DNA of 64,000 bases from Pseudoxanthomonas sp. PXM02 (lineage in GTDB: Bacteria > Pseudomonadota > Gammaproteobacteria > Xanthomonadales > Xanthomonadaceae), in NCBI RefSeq assembly GCF_014851805.1, contig NZ_JACVAK010000001.1:186001-250000 (forward strand), given 5' to 3'. A program made the translations under genes and the position numbers. Shown here one piece after another: positions 6,609-17,930 of the stretch (its first letter is position 1; each line of letters begins with the position of its first letter). The notes beneath the pieces are model-generated. The model was given only the letters and a program-made list of their open reading frames with translations. It was not told where the DNA came from and searched no databases.

Positions 6609-8684
6609 ATGTCCCGTATGGCGAACCGCATCATGCGCAGCATGTCTTTCCTTTTCATGGCCTCCGCGGCGATACCCGCGGGCGCACAGCCCACCCCGGA
6701 CCGCCTGGGGGTCACGCCGTCCGCGCAATCGCAGGACTTCGTGGCGAACAAGCAGCAGTTCCAGCTGCACAGCCTGCTGACCGAGCAGCGCCATCCGCGC
6801 AGCTTCGACCTAAGCACGCGCATCGCCACCGATACTGCCGATGGACTGGCGTCGCTGCTGGCGGTGGACGAGGACATCGCGAAGGCGCTGCAGGGCGTCG
6901 CCGACGATCCAGCGCGCCTGGCCACGCTGGAAGCCGCTTCACGAGACATCACCCGCGCATTGCGCGACGGGCATCGCCTGTACTTCTACGGTACCGGCTC
7001 GACCGGTCGCCTGGCCGAGACGCTGGAGAGCGGCCTGTGGCGTCCGTTCTGGCAGCGCACCGCGCAGTCGCCGCTGGCAAAGAAGATCGAAGCGCGCTAT
7101 CCCGCGCTCGGCGAGCGTGTGCGGGGCGAGATCACCGGCGGCGACCGTGCGCTGATCGCCTCGCTCGAAGGCTTCGAGGACATCCCCGAAATCGGCCGCC
7201 TGCAGCTGCAGGACAACGGCATCCAACCCGATGATCTGGTGTTCGCCGTGACCGAAGGCGGCGAGACCTCCGCCGTGATCGGCACCGCGTTGGCCGCCGC
7301 CGACCAGGCCGGCGCGGACGCCCGACGCACGTGGTTCGTCTACAACAATCCGGACGAGGTGCTCCGCCCGTTCGAGCGCAGCCGCCGCGTGCTGGACGAC
7401 GGGCGCATCACCAAGATCGCGCTGCCGACCGGGCCGCAGGCCATCACCGGCTCCACCCGCATGCAGGCCACCACCACCAGCCTGTATGTGCTGGGCGTGG
7501 TGCTGGAAGACGCCACGCGTGCCCTGCTGCGCGACGTCCTGTCGGCTGACGAACTGGCCTCGCTGGGCTTCGGCGACGCCAGCATCGCCGACCGCCTGCG
7601 CGGCTTCACGCAGCTGCAGCAGACGGCTGCGGCCACTGCGCCGAAACTCGCCGCATGGACCGATCGCGAAGCCGCGAGCTATGCGAACGGACGGTATGCG
7701 ACCTATCTGGCGACGCGGGCACTGATGCCGGTGTTCGTCGACGTCACCGAACGCGCGCCCACGTTCCGGCTGGGCCCACTGGATGCGGTGAATGCGCCCG
7801 AGCGGCGCTCGTGGATCCAGGTGTGGACGCCCGCAGCTGGTGGCGCCCAGGCCTGGCAAGCGCTGCTGCACCGTCCGTTCCACGGACTGGACAAGGCGCT
7901 GTACCTGCCGCCGTTCGAGAACGGCATCTCCGACCCGTATCTGCGCGAAGCCGCGCTGCGCGGCCTGTCCAACGCCGGCGACGAACAGCAGGCGCTGTAT
8001 GACCTGTCGTACACGCCCGCGAACATGCAACGCACCGCGCCGACCGCCGGCGATTCCGGTGCACTGATCCTGCTGGGCGACGAAGCGCACCAGGACGCGA
8101 ACCGGCAATGGCTGGAGGCCGCCGCCTCGGCCGGTGCGGATCTGGTGCTGATGTCGGTCTCCGCGCGCCCCCTCGCATCGGACGTCCTGCGCGATGTGGC
8201 CGCCCTGCCCCGTACCGTGCCGGTGATCGCGGTGACCGTGCCGCAGCGCGATGCCTTCGAGCTCAGCCAGACCATCGTGCTGAAGATGCTGCTCAATGCG
8301 CACTCCACCGGCGTGATGGCCAAGCGCGGGCGCGTGGTCGGCAACACGATGACCAGCGTGCAGCCAGGCAACCTGAAGCTGATCGGCCGGGCGACCTGGC
8401 TGATCCTCTCGCACGTCAACGGCGTGCTGGAGACAGCGGCCTGGCGCGATGCGCATGGCACCACGCCCCCGCTGACCTACGCGGAAGCCAACGCGGTGCT
8501 GTTCGATGCCATCGAGCAGCGACGCACTGCGCCCGGTGCTGCCGGCCTGCCGGAAGTCGAACTGTCGGTCGTGGCCACGCTGGAAGCGCTCAAGTCGGGC
8601 AAGTCGATCGACTGGACAACCGCCGCGACGCAGTTGCGCGCCGGCGGATTGAGCCCGTATCTCGCGTCCTACGCGACGCGCTGA
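6609..8684 (+). CDS. Tandem SIS-domain protein, MurQ/GCKR-like, with signal peptide
   Basis: A 691-residue protein. ATG 6609 follows AGGTGA by 8 bases. Residues 1-31 look like a Sec signal (MSFLFMASAAIPAGA then QP). The first SIS domain has GTGSTGRLAETLES (about 128) and ITGSTRMQA (about 278), which match the GAGTSGR and AGSTRMKAG motifs of MurNAc-6-phosphate etherase. The second half has LILLGDEA and LNAHSTGVMAKRGRVVGNTM (about 562), which matches the MurQ C-terminal motif. MurQ is about 300 residues, so this is a duplicated or expanded version, like the glucokinase regulatory protein GCKR. Divergence from NamZ supports a link with muramic acid. An exported MurQ-like enzyme is unusual, so etherase activity is not assumed. 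Confidence 0.7.
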   Translation: MSRMANRIMRSMSFLFMASAAIPAGAQPTPDRLGVTPSAQSQDFVANKQQFQLHSLLTEQRHPRSFDLSTRIATDTADGLASLLAVDEDIAKALQGVADDPARLATLEAASRDITRALRDGHRLYFYGTGSTGRLAETLESGLWRPFWQRTAQSPLAKKIEARYPALGERVRGEITGGDRALIASLEGFEDIPEIGRLQLQDNGIQPDDLVFAVTEGGETSAVIGTALAAADQAGADARRTWFVYNNPDEVLRPFERSRRVLDDGRITKIALPTGPQAITGSTRMQATTTSLYVLGVVLEDATRALLRDVLSADELASLGFGDASIADRLRGFTQLQQTAAATAPKLAAWTDREAASYANGRYATYLATRALMPVFVDVTERAPTFRLGPLDAVNAPERRSWIQVWTPAAGGAQAWQALLHRPFHGLDKALYLPPFENGISDPYLREAALRGLSNAGDEQQALYDLSYTPANMQRTAPTAGDSGALILLGDEAHQDANRQWLEAAASAGADLVLMSVSARPLASDVLRDVAALPRTVPVIAVTVPQRDAFELSQTIVLKMLLNAHSTGVMAKRGRVVGNTMTSVQPGNLKLIGRATWLILSHVNGVLETAAWRDAHGTTPPLTYAEANAVLFDAIEQRRTAPGAAGLPEVELSVVATLEALKSGKSIDWTTAATQLRAGGLSPYLASYATR

Positions 8685-8857
8685 CGCGTCTTCGTGGTGC
8701 CGATCGACCTCGGCATCGCGAAGCCGGACACTGTAGGAAAACCCTGATTTTTGGTGAACAGGGTGCGTTTCGCCGCTGTGCGTGTCCGTCGTTGAAATGG
8801 GCCGGCGTTGTTCTGGACGCAGGAGGGATCCTCAGCCACTACGCCAAGGACAGCACC

Positions 8858-10606
8858 ATGCCCATTACCGACACACCGCTTACGATCGAGAACCTGCGCC
8901 ACCTGGAGTTTCGCGAACGCTTCCGCGACGACTGGCGCTTGAATCCCGAAATCTACTGGCCCTTCCTGAGGCCCTGCACCGTCAAGGTGCTGCTGGTCGC
9001 CGACGATGGACTGGATTTCTCCGAAGGCGACTTCGGCCTGTCCACCTTCGTCCGCTCGCTGCTCGACATGCCGGGGCGGCATGCCCGCTTCGAGATCACG
9101 CTTGCGCATATCGACGACGTGGGCGGCAGCCGCCTGATGTCGGGTGAAAGCCGCGTCACCCGGCGCATCCCGGCATTCAAGTTCGACGATGCCACGCACT
9201 TCGGCACCGGCATGTACGACACGGTGTTCCTGTTCGGCATCGATCCCGCATACGGCAACACACGGGGCGCGGCCTATCCGTCGGACCGACTGTCCGACAC
9301 CGAACTGCGTGCGCTGACCCAGTTCATGAATGCCGGCGGCGGCGTCTTCGCCACCGGCGACCATGGTGCGCTCGGACGGGCCTTGTGCCATGCGGTACCG
9401 CGCGTGCGCGGCATGCGCCTGTGGCAATCCACGCCGGGTGTCGGCGGCGAGGACGAAGTCAGCATGGGCGGTTCGCGCCGCAACGACACCAATCGTCCCC
9501 CCGGCGTCTCCTCGTTCTCCGACCAGTCGGACGACGTCCCGCAGACGATCCAGCCACGCATGTACTCGCGTCGCAACGGGCTGTTCCGCTACACCTATCC
9601 GCATCCGCTGTTGTGCGGTCCGCGCGGCGTGATCCGCGTGATGCCTGACCATCCGCATGAAGGCGAATGCGTCGAGCCGTCATCGACCGGGGCGAATCTC
9701 AATTTCGGCGGCGCCCTGGGCGCGGAGTATCCCGCTGCGACCGATGGCGGACCGCGTCCGCTGCCGGAGCTCATCTCGACCAACAGCGTACTGGGCGGCA
9801 CGCGCTCCGGCGGCAAGGATCCGACGCAGTCGCAGGCGTTCGGCGGCATCTGCGCCTATGACGGCCACCGTGCCGGCATCGGCCGTGTCGTCACCGATGC
9901 GACCTGGCACCACTTCGTCAACGTCAACCTGATCGGCCTGTTCAACGACGGCGGCCTGCCGGCCGGGCATGTGTGGCGCAACGGCTTCCTGTCGTCGGCC
10001 AGCGGCCAGGCGCACTTCGAGGAGATCAAGGCGTACTACCGCAATCTGGCCGTGTGGCTGTCGCGCCCCGAACGCATCCGCTGCATGAACTCGCGTCTGT
10101 ACTGGACGCTGCTGTGGGACGAGCGTGTGATGGAAGCTGTGCTGACGACCACGGACATTCCGCTGGCCAAGCTCGACCTGGGCGCGATCCGCCTGATCGG
10201 CCAGCATGCACGCGACGTGCTCGGGCGCTTCGCCGGTCGCTGCCAGGGCATCCGTCTGGCCCTGGACCTGCTCTACGAGCGCCTGCCGCCACTCATCCCC
10301 GAGATCGATCCGTGGTGGCCGGAGCCGGACCCGCTGCGCGAGAAGTTCGACGGCCTGGAATGGCTGGACGGCACGCAGCTGTTCGACATCGCCATCGGCA
10401 GTGCGCTGGTGGCACTGCGCGAGGCCTTCCCGTCACCTGACGAGAAGTCGGTGCGCAAGCTGGAAGGCGATCAGATCGAGAAGGTACTGCGGGAGGGCGC
10501 CAACGCCGGCCTGCAGCGCGCGATGGACTCGATGATCGCCTCCGCCGAGCTGTTGGCATCCGTACCGAAGGCAGTCTCGACGCAGAAGCCACGCAAGAAG
10601 CGCTGA
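8858..10606 (+). CDS. Hypothetical protein, possible class I glutamine-amidotransferase-like fold
   Basis: A 582-residue protein that I do not recognise. ATG 8858 is preceded by AAGGA at the right spacing. The N-terminal third has a Rossmann-like start (VKVLLVADDGLDF), a hydrophobic strand (YDTVFLFGID) and then LTQFMNAGGGVFATGDHGAL at about 150-170. That last block resembles the GGGxxxxGDHG turn of ThuA or GATase1-like domains, but the nucleophile Cys is absent there. A later block reads DATWHHFVNVNLIGLF. The C-terminus is helical and basic (TQKPRKKR). There is no signal peptide or membrane helix. It stands alone between a 173-base gap and a strong terminator, so context gives no clue. Enzyme or sensor are both possible. 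Confidence 0.55.
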   Translation: MPITDTPLTIENLRHLEFRERFRDDWRLNPEIYWPFLRPCTVKVLLVADDGLDFSEGDFGLSTFVRSLLDMPGRHARFEITLAHIDDVGGSRLMSGESRVTRRIPAFKFDDATHFGTGMYDTVFLFGIDPAYGNTRGAAYPSDRLSDTELRALTQFMNAGGGVFATGDHGALGRALCHAVPRVRGMRLWQSTPGVGGEDEVSMGGSRRNDTNRPPGVSSFSDQSDDVPQTIQPRMYSRRNGLFRYTYPHPLLCGPRGVIRVMPDHPHEGECVEPSSTGANLNFGGALGAEYPAATDGGPRPLPELISTNSVLGGTRSGGKDPTQSQAFGGICAYDGHRAGIGRVVTDATWHHFVNVNLIGLFNDGGLPAGHVWRNGFLSSASGQAHFEEIKAYYRNLAVWLSRPERIRCMNSRLYWTLLWDERVMEAVLTTTDIPLAKLDLGAIRLIGQHARDVLGRFAGRCQGIRLALDLLYERLPPLIPEIDPWWPEPDPLREKFDGLEWLDGTQLFDIAIGSALVALREAFPSPDEKSVRKLEGDQIEKVLREGANAGLQRAMDSMIASAELLASVPKAVSTQKPRKKR

Positions 10607-10617
10607 GCGCCACCCAT

Positions 10618-10644
10618 GCGGGGCATCGAGGTTCGATGCCCCGC
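10618..10644. terminator. Bidirectional terminator between convergent genes
   Basis: A perfect 12-bp stem GCGGGGCATCGA / TCGATGCCCCGC with a 3-base loop, between the stops of the orphan 582-residue gene and tex. No long T-run is present on either strand. Confidence 0.7.
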
Positions 10645-10651
10645 TACCGGA

Positions 10652-13015
<2,364 letters not shown>

Positions 13016-13169
13016 TGCGTCCGTACTGGAATACCCGATGGACCGGGTGGGACCCCGATTGTGGCAACGGATGGCGGTGCTGGAAACGGGTTGACAGCAG
13101 CGGACGATGCGGGCTGACGGACGCGGCATGGCTGGCTATGCTCAGGCACCCCGCACGGACCCCTGCCCC

Positions 13170-14123
13170 ATGCGCCCCCTGTATCCCGAGACCACGCCCT
13201 ACCGCACGCACACCGTGCCCGTCGATGCGCTCCACACGCTGTACGTGGAGGAATGCGGCAATCCCGACGGCATACCGGTGATCTTCCTGCACGGCGGACC
13301 CGGTGCCGGGCTGTCGCCGGTCCACCGTCGTTTCTTCGACCCGGCGCGCTACCGCATCGTGCTGTTCGACCAGCGCGGGACGGGCCGGTCGACCCCGTTC
13401 GGCGAACTGCACGACAACACCACCGCGCACCTGGTCGCCGATATCGAACAGATCCGCGAACGGGTGGGCATCGACCGATGGCTGGTGTTCGGCGGCTCGT
13501 GGGGCTCGACGCTGGCGCTGGCCTACGCGCAGGCGCATCCGCAGCGGGCGACCGGACTGATCGTGCGCGGCGTCTACCTGGGCCGTCAAGAAGAGAACCG
13601 CTGGTTCAACGAAGCCGATGGCGGCGCGCGCTGGATCTTCCCGGAGCGCTGGGCGCGTTACGAAGCGCTGATCCCGGAAGACGAGCGCCACGCGATTATC
13701 CAGGCCTACTGGCGCCGCATGGACAGTGCGGACGAGGCGACGCGCCTCGAGGCTGGACTGGCGTGGCTGGGGTGGGAGGATCATGCGGCGACGCTGGTCC
13801 ACGACCCGGATGCCGAGACCACCGAAGACCCGCACAAGGTGTTGGCCAAGGCGCGCATCGAGGCGCATTACTTCCGCCACAACGCCTTCCTGGAGCACGG
13901 CCAGCTGCTCCGCGATGTCGACCGCATACGCCACCTGCCCGGCGTCATCGTGCAGGGACGCTACGACATCATCTGTCCGCCACGCAGCGCCTGGGATCTG
14001 GCGCAGGCCTGGCCGGAAGCGGTGCTGGAGATGGTGCTGGCCGGCCACAGTGCCACCGAGCCCGCCATCGTCGATGCACTGGTGCGCGCGACGGACACGT
14101 TCGCGGACCGTGCCTCCCGCTGA
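13170..14123 (+). CDS. pip: Proline iminopeptidase
   Basis: A 317-residue alpha/beta hydrolase (peptidase S33), the normal length for the cytoplasmic enzyme that removes N-terminal proline from peptides. It has the MRPLYPETTPY start, oxyanion HGGPGAG at about 44, FDQRGTGRS at about 69, the nucleophile elbow GGSWGS (Ser at about 111), and the late GRYDIICPP (Asp) and GHSATEP (His) segments that complete the triad. ATG 13170 is chosen over the upstream in-frame ATG at 13107 because the family begins with this PLYPE motif and a TATGCT promoter-like element lies at 13137. It converges on the OmpA-family lipoprotein gene with a terminator between them. Confidence 0.95.
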   Translation: MRPLYPETTPYRTHTVPVDALHTLYVEECGNPDGIPVIFLHGGPGAGLSPVHRRFFDPARYRIVLFDQRGTGRSTPFGELHDNTTAHLVADIEQIRERVGIDRWLVFGGSWGSTLALAYAQAHPQRATGLIVRGVYLGRQEENRWFNEADGGARWIFPERWARYEALIPEDERHAIIQAYWRRMDSADEATRLEAGLAWLGWEDHAATLVHDPDAETTEDPHKVLAKARIEAHYFRHNAFLEHGQLLRDVDRIRHLPGVIVQGRYDIICPPRSAWDLAQAWPEAVLEMVLAGHSATEPAIVDALVRATDTFADRASR

Positions 14124-14130
14124 AACGCAG

Positions 14131-14153
14131 ACGGGCCGCACTGGGCGGCCCGT
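14131..14153. terminator. Hairpin between convergent pip and OmpA-lipoprotein genes
   Basis: A 9-bp stem ACGGGCCGC / GCGGCCCGT with a 5-base loop, directly after the pip stop and just beyond the stop of the convergent gene. The T-tract is weak. Confidence 0.65.
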
Positions 14154-14177
14154 CCGTGTTGACGTGAAGCGGGGGGC

Positions 14178-14852
14178 TTACGAACGCACCGGCAGCACGC
14201 GCACTTCGACGCGGCGGTTCGCGGCGCGACCCGAGTCGGTGTCGTTGCTGGCGATTGGATAGCGCTTGCCCATGCCGACGATCTCGAAGCGCTCGCGCTG
14301 CAGGCCCTGGCCGATCAAGTAGTTGCCGACCGACGACGCGCGCTGCTCCGAAAGACGCTGGTTGACCGCATCGCTGCCGATGCTGTCGGTGTGACCGCTG
14401 ACTTCCACGATGGTCTGGTTGTACTCGCGCAGCGTGGAGGCCACGTTGTTGAGCGCCGGGTAGAACTGCGGCTTCAGGTCGGCCTTGCCGAAGTCGAAGG
14501 TCACGCCGTCCGGCAGGTTGAGCTTGATGACGTCGCCATCGCGGCTGACGTCGATGCCGGTACCTGCCGTCTGGCGGCGGAGTTCGGCTTCCTGGCGATC
14601 CTGGTAGGCGCCGATGGAACCGCCGGCCAGGCCGCCGATGCCCGCGCCTACCAGCGCACGCTGGCGGCGTTCGGTGGCGTCGCTGCCGCTCAGCAGGCCG
14701 GCGACCGCGCCGATGCCGGCACCGATCAGGGCGCCCGTACGGGTGCGGTTGGGGTCGTTCGGATCATTGGTCTGGCCGGTGTAACTGGCGCAGCCGCCCA
14801 GCAGGGTCACGGTGAGCGCCGCCAGGGCGCCGGTCTTCAGCATCGCGTTCAT
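14178..14852 (-). CDS. OmpA-family outer-membrane lipoprotein (YiaD-like)
   Basis: A 224-residue lipoprotein with a signal peptide ending in the lipobox LLGGC (Cys21) and a strong ribosome site (AGGAGG) before ATG 14852. Residues 38-80 contain two glycine-zipper stretches (GALIGAGIGAVAGLLSG and GAGIGGLAGGSIGAY), which can insert into or pack on membranes. The C-terminal OmpA domain (about 105-220) has VTFDFGKADLKPQF, VEVSGHTDSIGSD, and a GRAANRRVEV end with the Asp and Arg needed for diaminopimelate binding. It is most likely a peptidoglycan-linked outer-membrane lipoprotein that stabilises the envelope. It is encoded alone, so no partner is indicated. Confidence 0.92.
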   Translation of the reverse strand: MNAMLKTGALAALTVTLLGGCASYTGQTNDPNDPNRTRTGALIGAGIGAVAGLLSGSDATERRQRALVGAGIGGLAGGSIGAYQDRQEAELRRQTAGTGIDVSRDGDVIKLNLPDGVTFDFGKADLKPQFYPALNNVASTLREYNQTIVEVSGHTDSIGSDAVNQRLSEQRASSVGNYLIGQGLQRERFEIVGMGKRYPIASNDTDSGRAANRRVEVRVLPVRS

Positions 14853-14961
14853 TACATCCTCCTAGTGGCGTGCGGGAACTGCCAAGAACGGCCGCAAGCC
14901 TAACCAGCGGAATGTTTACGGGACGCGATTTGTGCCCTGTTCATTCAGGTGGCGTCAGGGA

Positions 14962-16422
14962 TCACCCGAGCAACGCGGCGGCGGCCGGCGCGTCCAATGT
15001 GCGGTCCCAATCGCCCATCAAAGACAGGTACAGGAGCTTCTCGAACTCGGGCCCAAAGCGACGGATCACCGCGTCGGGATCGGGGATCAGCTTGGCGTCG
15101 GCGATCAGTCCGAAGTGCACACGTCCGTTGTAGCTGAGGATCGAAATGCCCAGGCCGATGGAGCCTGTCTGCGGCACCCAGAACATCATCTCCCGCACCC
15201 GGCTGCCGCCCATGTACAGCGGCTGCTGTGGGCCCGGCACGTTGGTCGCCACGGCAGTCGCCTTGCGCGAGAACAGCTCCAGCGCCACGCCCTGGAGTGC
15301 TGACGGCGCCATGCCAAGCGCGGCAAGAAGTCCAAATGCAACAATGGCTTGGCGTGAGTTCTTCAGGTCACGCATGCAATCTGCAACCCGCTCCAGCCGA
15401 CGGATCGGATTGTCCTCGCCGACCGGCAAATCCAGGAACACCAAGCCGAAATGGTTGCCGAGCTTGCGCGCATGCTCGAGCGGACGCAGGTTGACCGGCA
15501 CGGTGGCCCGCAGGGTCACGCCTTCGAGCTGCTCACCGCGCTCCAGCATGTAGCTGCGCAGCGCGCCGGCCGCGGCGGCCATCAGCACGTCGTTGACGGT
15601 GCAGTCGCAGGCGCGACCAACCGCCTTCACGTCCTCCAGGTCCAACGGCTCGGCCCAGGCGACACGCTTGCTGACGCCCAGCTTGCCGCGCAGCAAGGTT
15701 GGCGGATCGTCGGACAGCGACAGCGCATGCAGCAGCTCGCGACCGATTTCCCCCCCCTCCTTCGCCAGCATCGTCGCCAGCGTGGGGTCCTGCATCATCT
15801 CCATGCCCTTGCCGAGCACCTTGCCGCCGAGTTGCACGTACCGGTCGATCGCGCCGACACGGCGCACGACTTCCACACCGTCCTTCTTCAGCCACGCCGA
15901 GCGCAGGTCCTTGCCGGCGTCCGGTGTGCGGCTGGTATCGGTCAGCGACAGCAGCACCTGCACCAGCGCGATGCCGTCGGCGTAGCTGTGATGGATGCGC
16001 GCGACCAGCGCCGAGCCGGTGCCGTACTTCTCGATCAAATGGAACTGCCACAGCGGCTTGGTCTTGTCCAAGGGCGAAGACGCCATCTGGCTGGTGAAAC
16101 GCTCCAGCGCCTTCTTCTCGGATTTGGGATCGTGACGACCGGGCAGCGCGGACAGGCGCACATGCCAGTCGAGGTCGAAATCGGGATCGGTCACCCACGA
16201 AGCGCCTGCGGGCGTGTCCACCGCCTTCTGCAGGAAGCGCGGGTATGCGAGGAAGCGCTTCCTGATGACCTGCTTCAGCTTGTCGAGCGTCATCGGCTCG
16301 TCGAACATCAGCACGCCGGTGATCATCATCGGGTTGGTCGGACGACACATCCGCAACCAGGCGGTATCCACCCGCGACATCGGCTCGCGACGCGGCTTTG
16401 CCGGCGCTTTCTTCGTGGCCAT
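14962..16422 (-). CDS. Wax ester synthase / diacylglycerol acyltransferase family protein
   Basis: A 486-residue WS/DGAT-family acyltransferase that would transfer acyl groups from acyl-CoA to fatty alcohols or diacylglycerol. The active-site motif HHSYADG (His144, His145, Asp149) is intact. The N-terminal MSRVDTAWLRM and the C-terminal NVPGPQQPLYMGG and GISILSYNGRVHFGLIAD blocks fit the family. An Ala/Lys-rich stretch (MATKKAPAKPRRE) precedes the domain. It lies 58 bases downstream of phrB on the same strand and so may be co-transcribed with alr and phrB. The nearby KASIII operon is on the other strand about 3 kb away, so a functional link is only a possibility. Substrate unknown. Confidence 0.9.
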   Translation of the reverse strand: MATKKAPAKPRREPMSRVDTAWLRMCRPTNPMMITGVLMFDEPMTLDKLKQVIRKRFLAYPRFLQKAVDTPAGASWVTDPDFDLDWHVRLSALPGRHDPKSEKKALERFTSQMASSPLDKTKPLWQFHLIEKYGTGSALVARIHHSYADGIALVQVLLSLTDTSRTPDAGKDLRSAWLKKDGVEVVRRVGAIDRYVQLGGKVLGKGMEMMQDPTLATMLAKEGGEIGRELLHALSLSDDPPTLLRGKLGVSKRVAWAEPLDLEDVKAVGRACDCTVNDVLMAAAAGALRSYMLERGEQLEGVTLRATVPVNLRPLEHARKLGNHFGLVFLDLPVGEDNPIRRLERVADCMRDLKNSRQAIVAFGLLAALGMAPSALQGVALELFSRKATAVATNVPGPQQPLYMGGSRVREMMFWVPQTGSIGLGISILSYNGRVHFGLIADAKLIPDPDAVIRRFGPEFEKLLYLSLMGDWDRTLDAPAAAALLG

Positions 16423-16480
16423 GCTTGCCTCCTCTCCCGCACCGAGTGAAGCACGCGGCGCCGAAAGGCGTCAACGCGGC

Positions 16481-17899
16481 TCAGTCACCGGTCTTGCGGT
16501 AGGCATCCAGCGCGCCTTCGCGCCCCGCCGCCAGATCGACGACGGGATGGCGCGGATAGCCAGGCGCCAACGCAGCCAGCACATCCGGCTTCTGCCAAGG
16601 GGCAAAGCGCAGGGGCACCGGCACCGGCGCCAGTTCCGGCACCCAGCGCGCGATGTAGCTGCCCTTCGGATCGAACTTCTCCGCCTGCGTGACGGGATTG
16701 AACACACGGAAGTACGGCGCGGCGTCGGCGCCGGTACCCGCGACCCATTGCCAGCCCAGCGTGTTATTGGCCAGGTCGGCGTCGACCAGCGTGTCCCAGA
16801 ACCAGCGGGCGCCATGCGACCAGTGATAGCGCAGGTGCTTGGTCAGGTAGCTGGCCACGATCATGCGGACACGGTTGTGCATGTAGCCCGTGGCCCACAG
16901 CTCGCGCAGGCCGGCATCGATGATCGGCACGCCGGTACGTCCCCGCTGCCAGGCCTCCAGCGCGCTGGCGTCCACCTTCGCCCAGTCGAAGTGCTCGAAG
17001 CGCGGATTGAGGTTCTGCGTGGTCGTCTGCGGGAAATGGTGCAGCAGGTGGTAGGCGAACTCACGCCAGCCCAGTTCGCGGATGTAACCGTCCATGTCGG
17101 CACTGTTGGCGGCGGTGCGTGCGCGCTCCAGTCCGGCGACGATGCGCCACGGTGCGATCTCGCCGAAGTGCAGGTATGGCGATATGCGCGAGGTCCCGAC
17201 CCGGTCCGGGCGATCGCGATCATTGCGGTACCCGTTGAGCGCGCCGTCGATGAAGACCTCCAGGGCTTCGCGCGCCCCTGCTTCGCCCGGCGTCCATTCC
17301 TCCCAGAACCCGACATCCCAGCCCAGGGCAGGCGCCAGCTTCAAGTCAGTGAGCGGTTCGCTATACAGCGCAGGGGTGATCGGCGGCAGTAGATCCGGCG
17401 CGTCCCACGGCGACGGTGCGCGCCACTGACTCAACGCAGAACGCCAGAACGGCGTGAACACCTTGTACGGCGTGCCCTGCTGGGTGGCTAGGTCCCACGG
17501 TTCGAACAATAGGCTGGCGTTGAAGCTTTCGACCTGCAGCCCGCGTTCGCGCAGGGCTTTCTTCAGTGCCGCATCGCGTGGCTGGGTAGCGGGTTCGTAC
17601 TTTCGGTTCCAGAACACGGCTTCCGCACCGGTCTGCTCCAGCAATATCTCCAGCACGGCCGCACTCTTCCCCTGGCGCAGCAGCAGGCGGGAGCCACGAG
17701 CCTGCAGGTCGGCGTCGAGCGACGCCAGCGAACGGTGCAGCCAGGCATTGGATGCCGCGCCCGGCACCCACTCGCCCTCCTCGGCCGGCGCGTGGATGTA
17801 CACGGGAACGGGGGTGAAGCCTGCGTCGAGCGCAGCACGCAGCGCGGGGTTGTCGTCCAGGCGAAGATCGTGGCGGAACCAGACGAGCGCGTTCGGCAT
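16481..17899 (-). CDS. phrB: Deoxyribodipyrimidine photolyase
   Basis: A 472-residue cryptochrome/photolyase-family flavoprotein that repairs UV pyrimidine dimers with blue light. It starts MPNALVWFRHDLRLDDNP, the classic N-terminal antenna-domain opening. The FAD domain has GTSRISPYLHFGEI, ELGWREFAYHLLHHFP, GVPIIDAGLRELWATGYMHN and the Trp-rich WSHGARWFWDTLVDADLAN block. All match class I CPD photolyases and the length is normal. The longer open frame to 17989 would read into alr, so ATG 17899 is taken. It follows alr by 31 bases on the same strand. Confidence 0.95.
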   Translation of the reverse strand: MPNALVWFRHDLRLDDNPALRAALDAGFTPVPVYIHAPAEEGEWVPGAASNAWLHRSLASLDADLQARGSRLLLRQGKSAAVLEILLEQTGAEAVFWNRKYEPATQPRDAALKKALRERGLQVESFNASLLFEPWDLATQQGTPYKVFTPFWRSALSQWRAPSPWDAPDLLPPITPALYSEPLTDLKLAPALGWDVGFWEEWTPGEAGAREALEVFIDGALNGYRNDRDRPDRVGTSRISPYLHFGEIAPWRIVAGLERARTAANSADMDGYIRELGWREFAYHLLHHFPQTTTQNLNPRFEHFDWAKVDASALEAWQRGRTGVPIIDAGLRELWATGYMHNRVRMIVASYLTKHLRYHWSHGARWFWDTLVDADLANNTLGWQWVAGTGADAAPYFRVFNPVTQAEKFDPKGSYIARWVPELAPVPVPLRFAPWQKPDVLAALAPGYPRHPVVDLAAGREGALDAYRKTGD

Positions 17900-17930
17900 G
17901 CAGGAAAACTCGGAGCGGTAGTCGCAACGC

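Noticed and set aside
14962-16422. Wax-ester-synthase-like gene as part of the KASIII operon
   Set aside because: It is on the opposite strand, 3 kb away, and separated by photolyase and alanine racemase genes.
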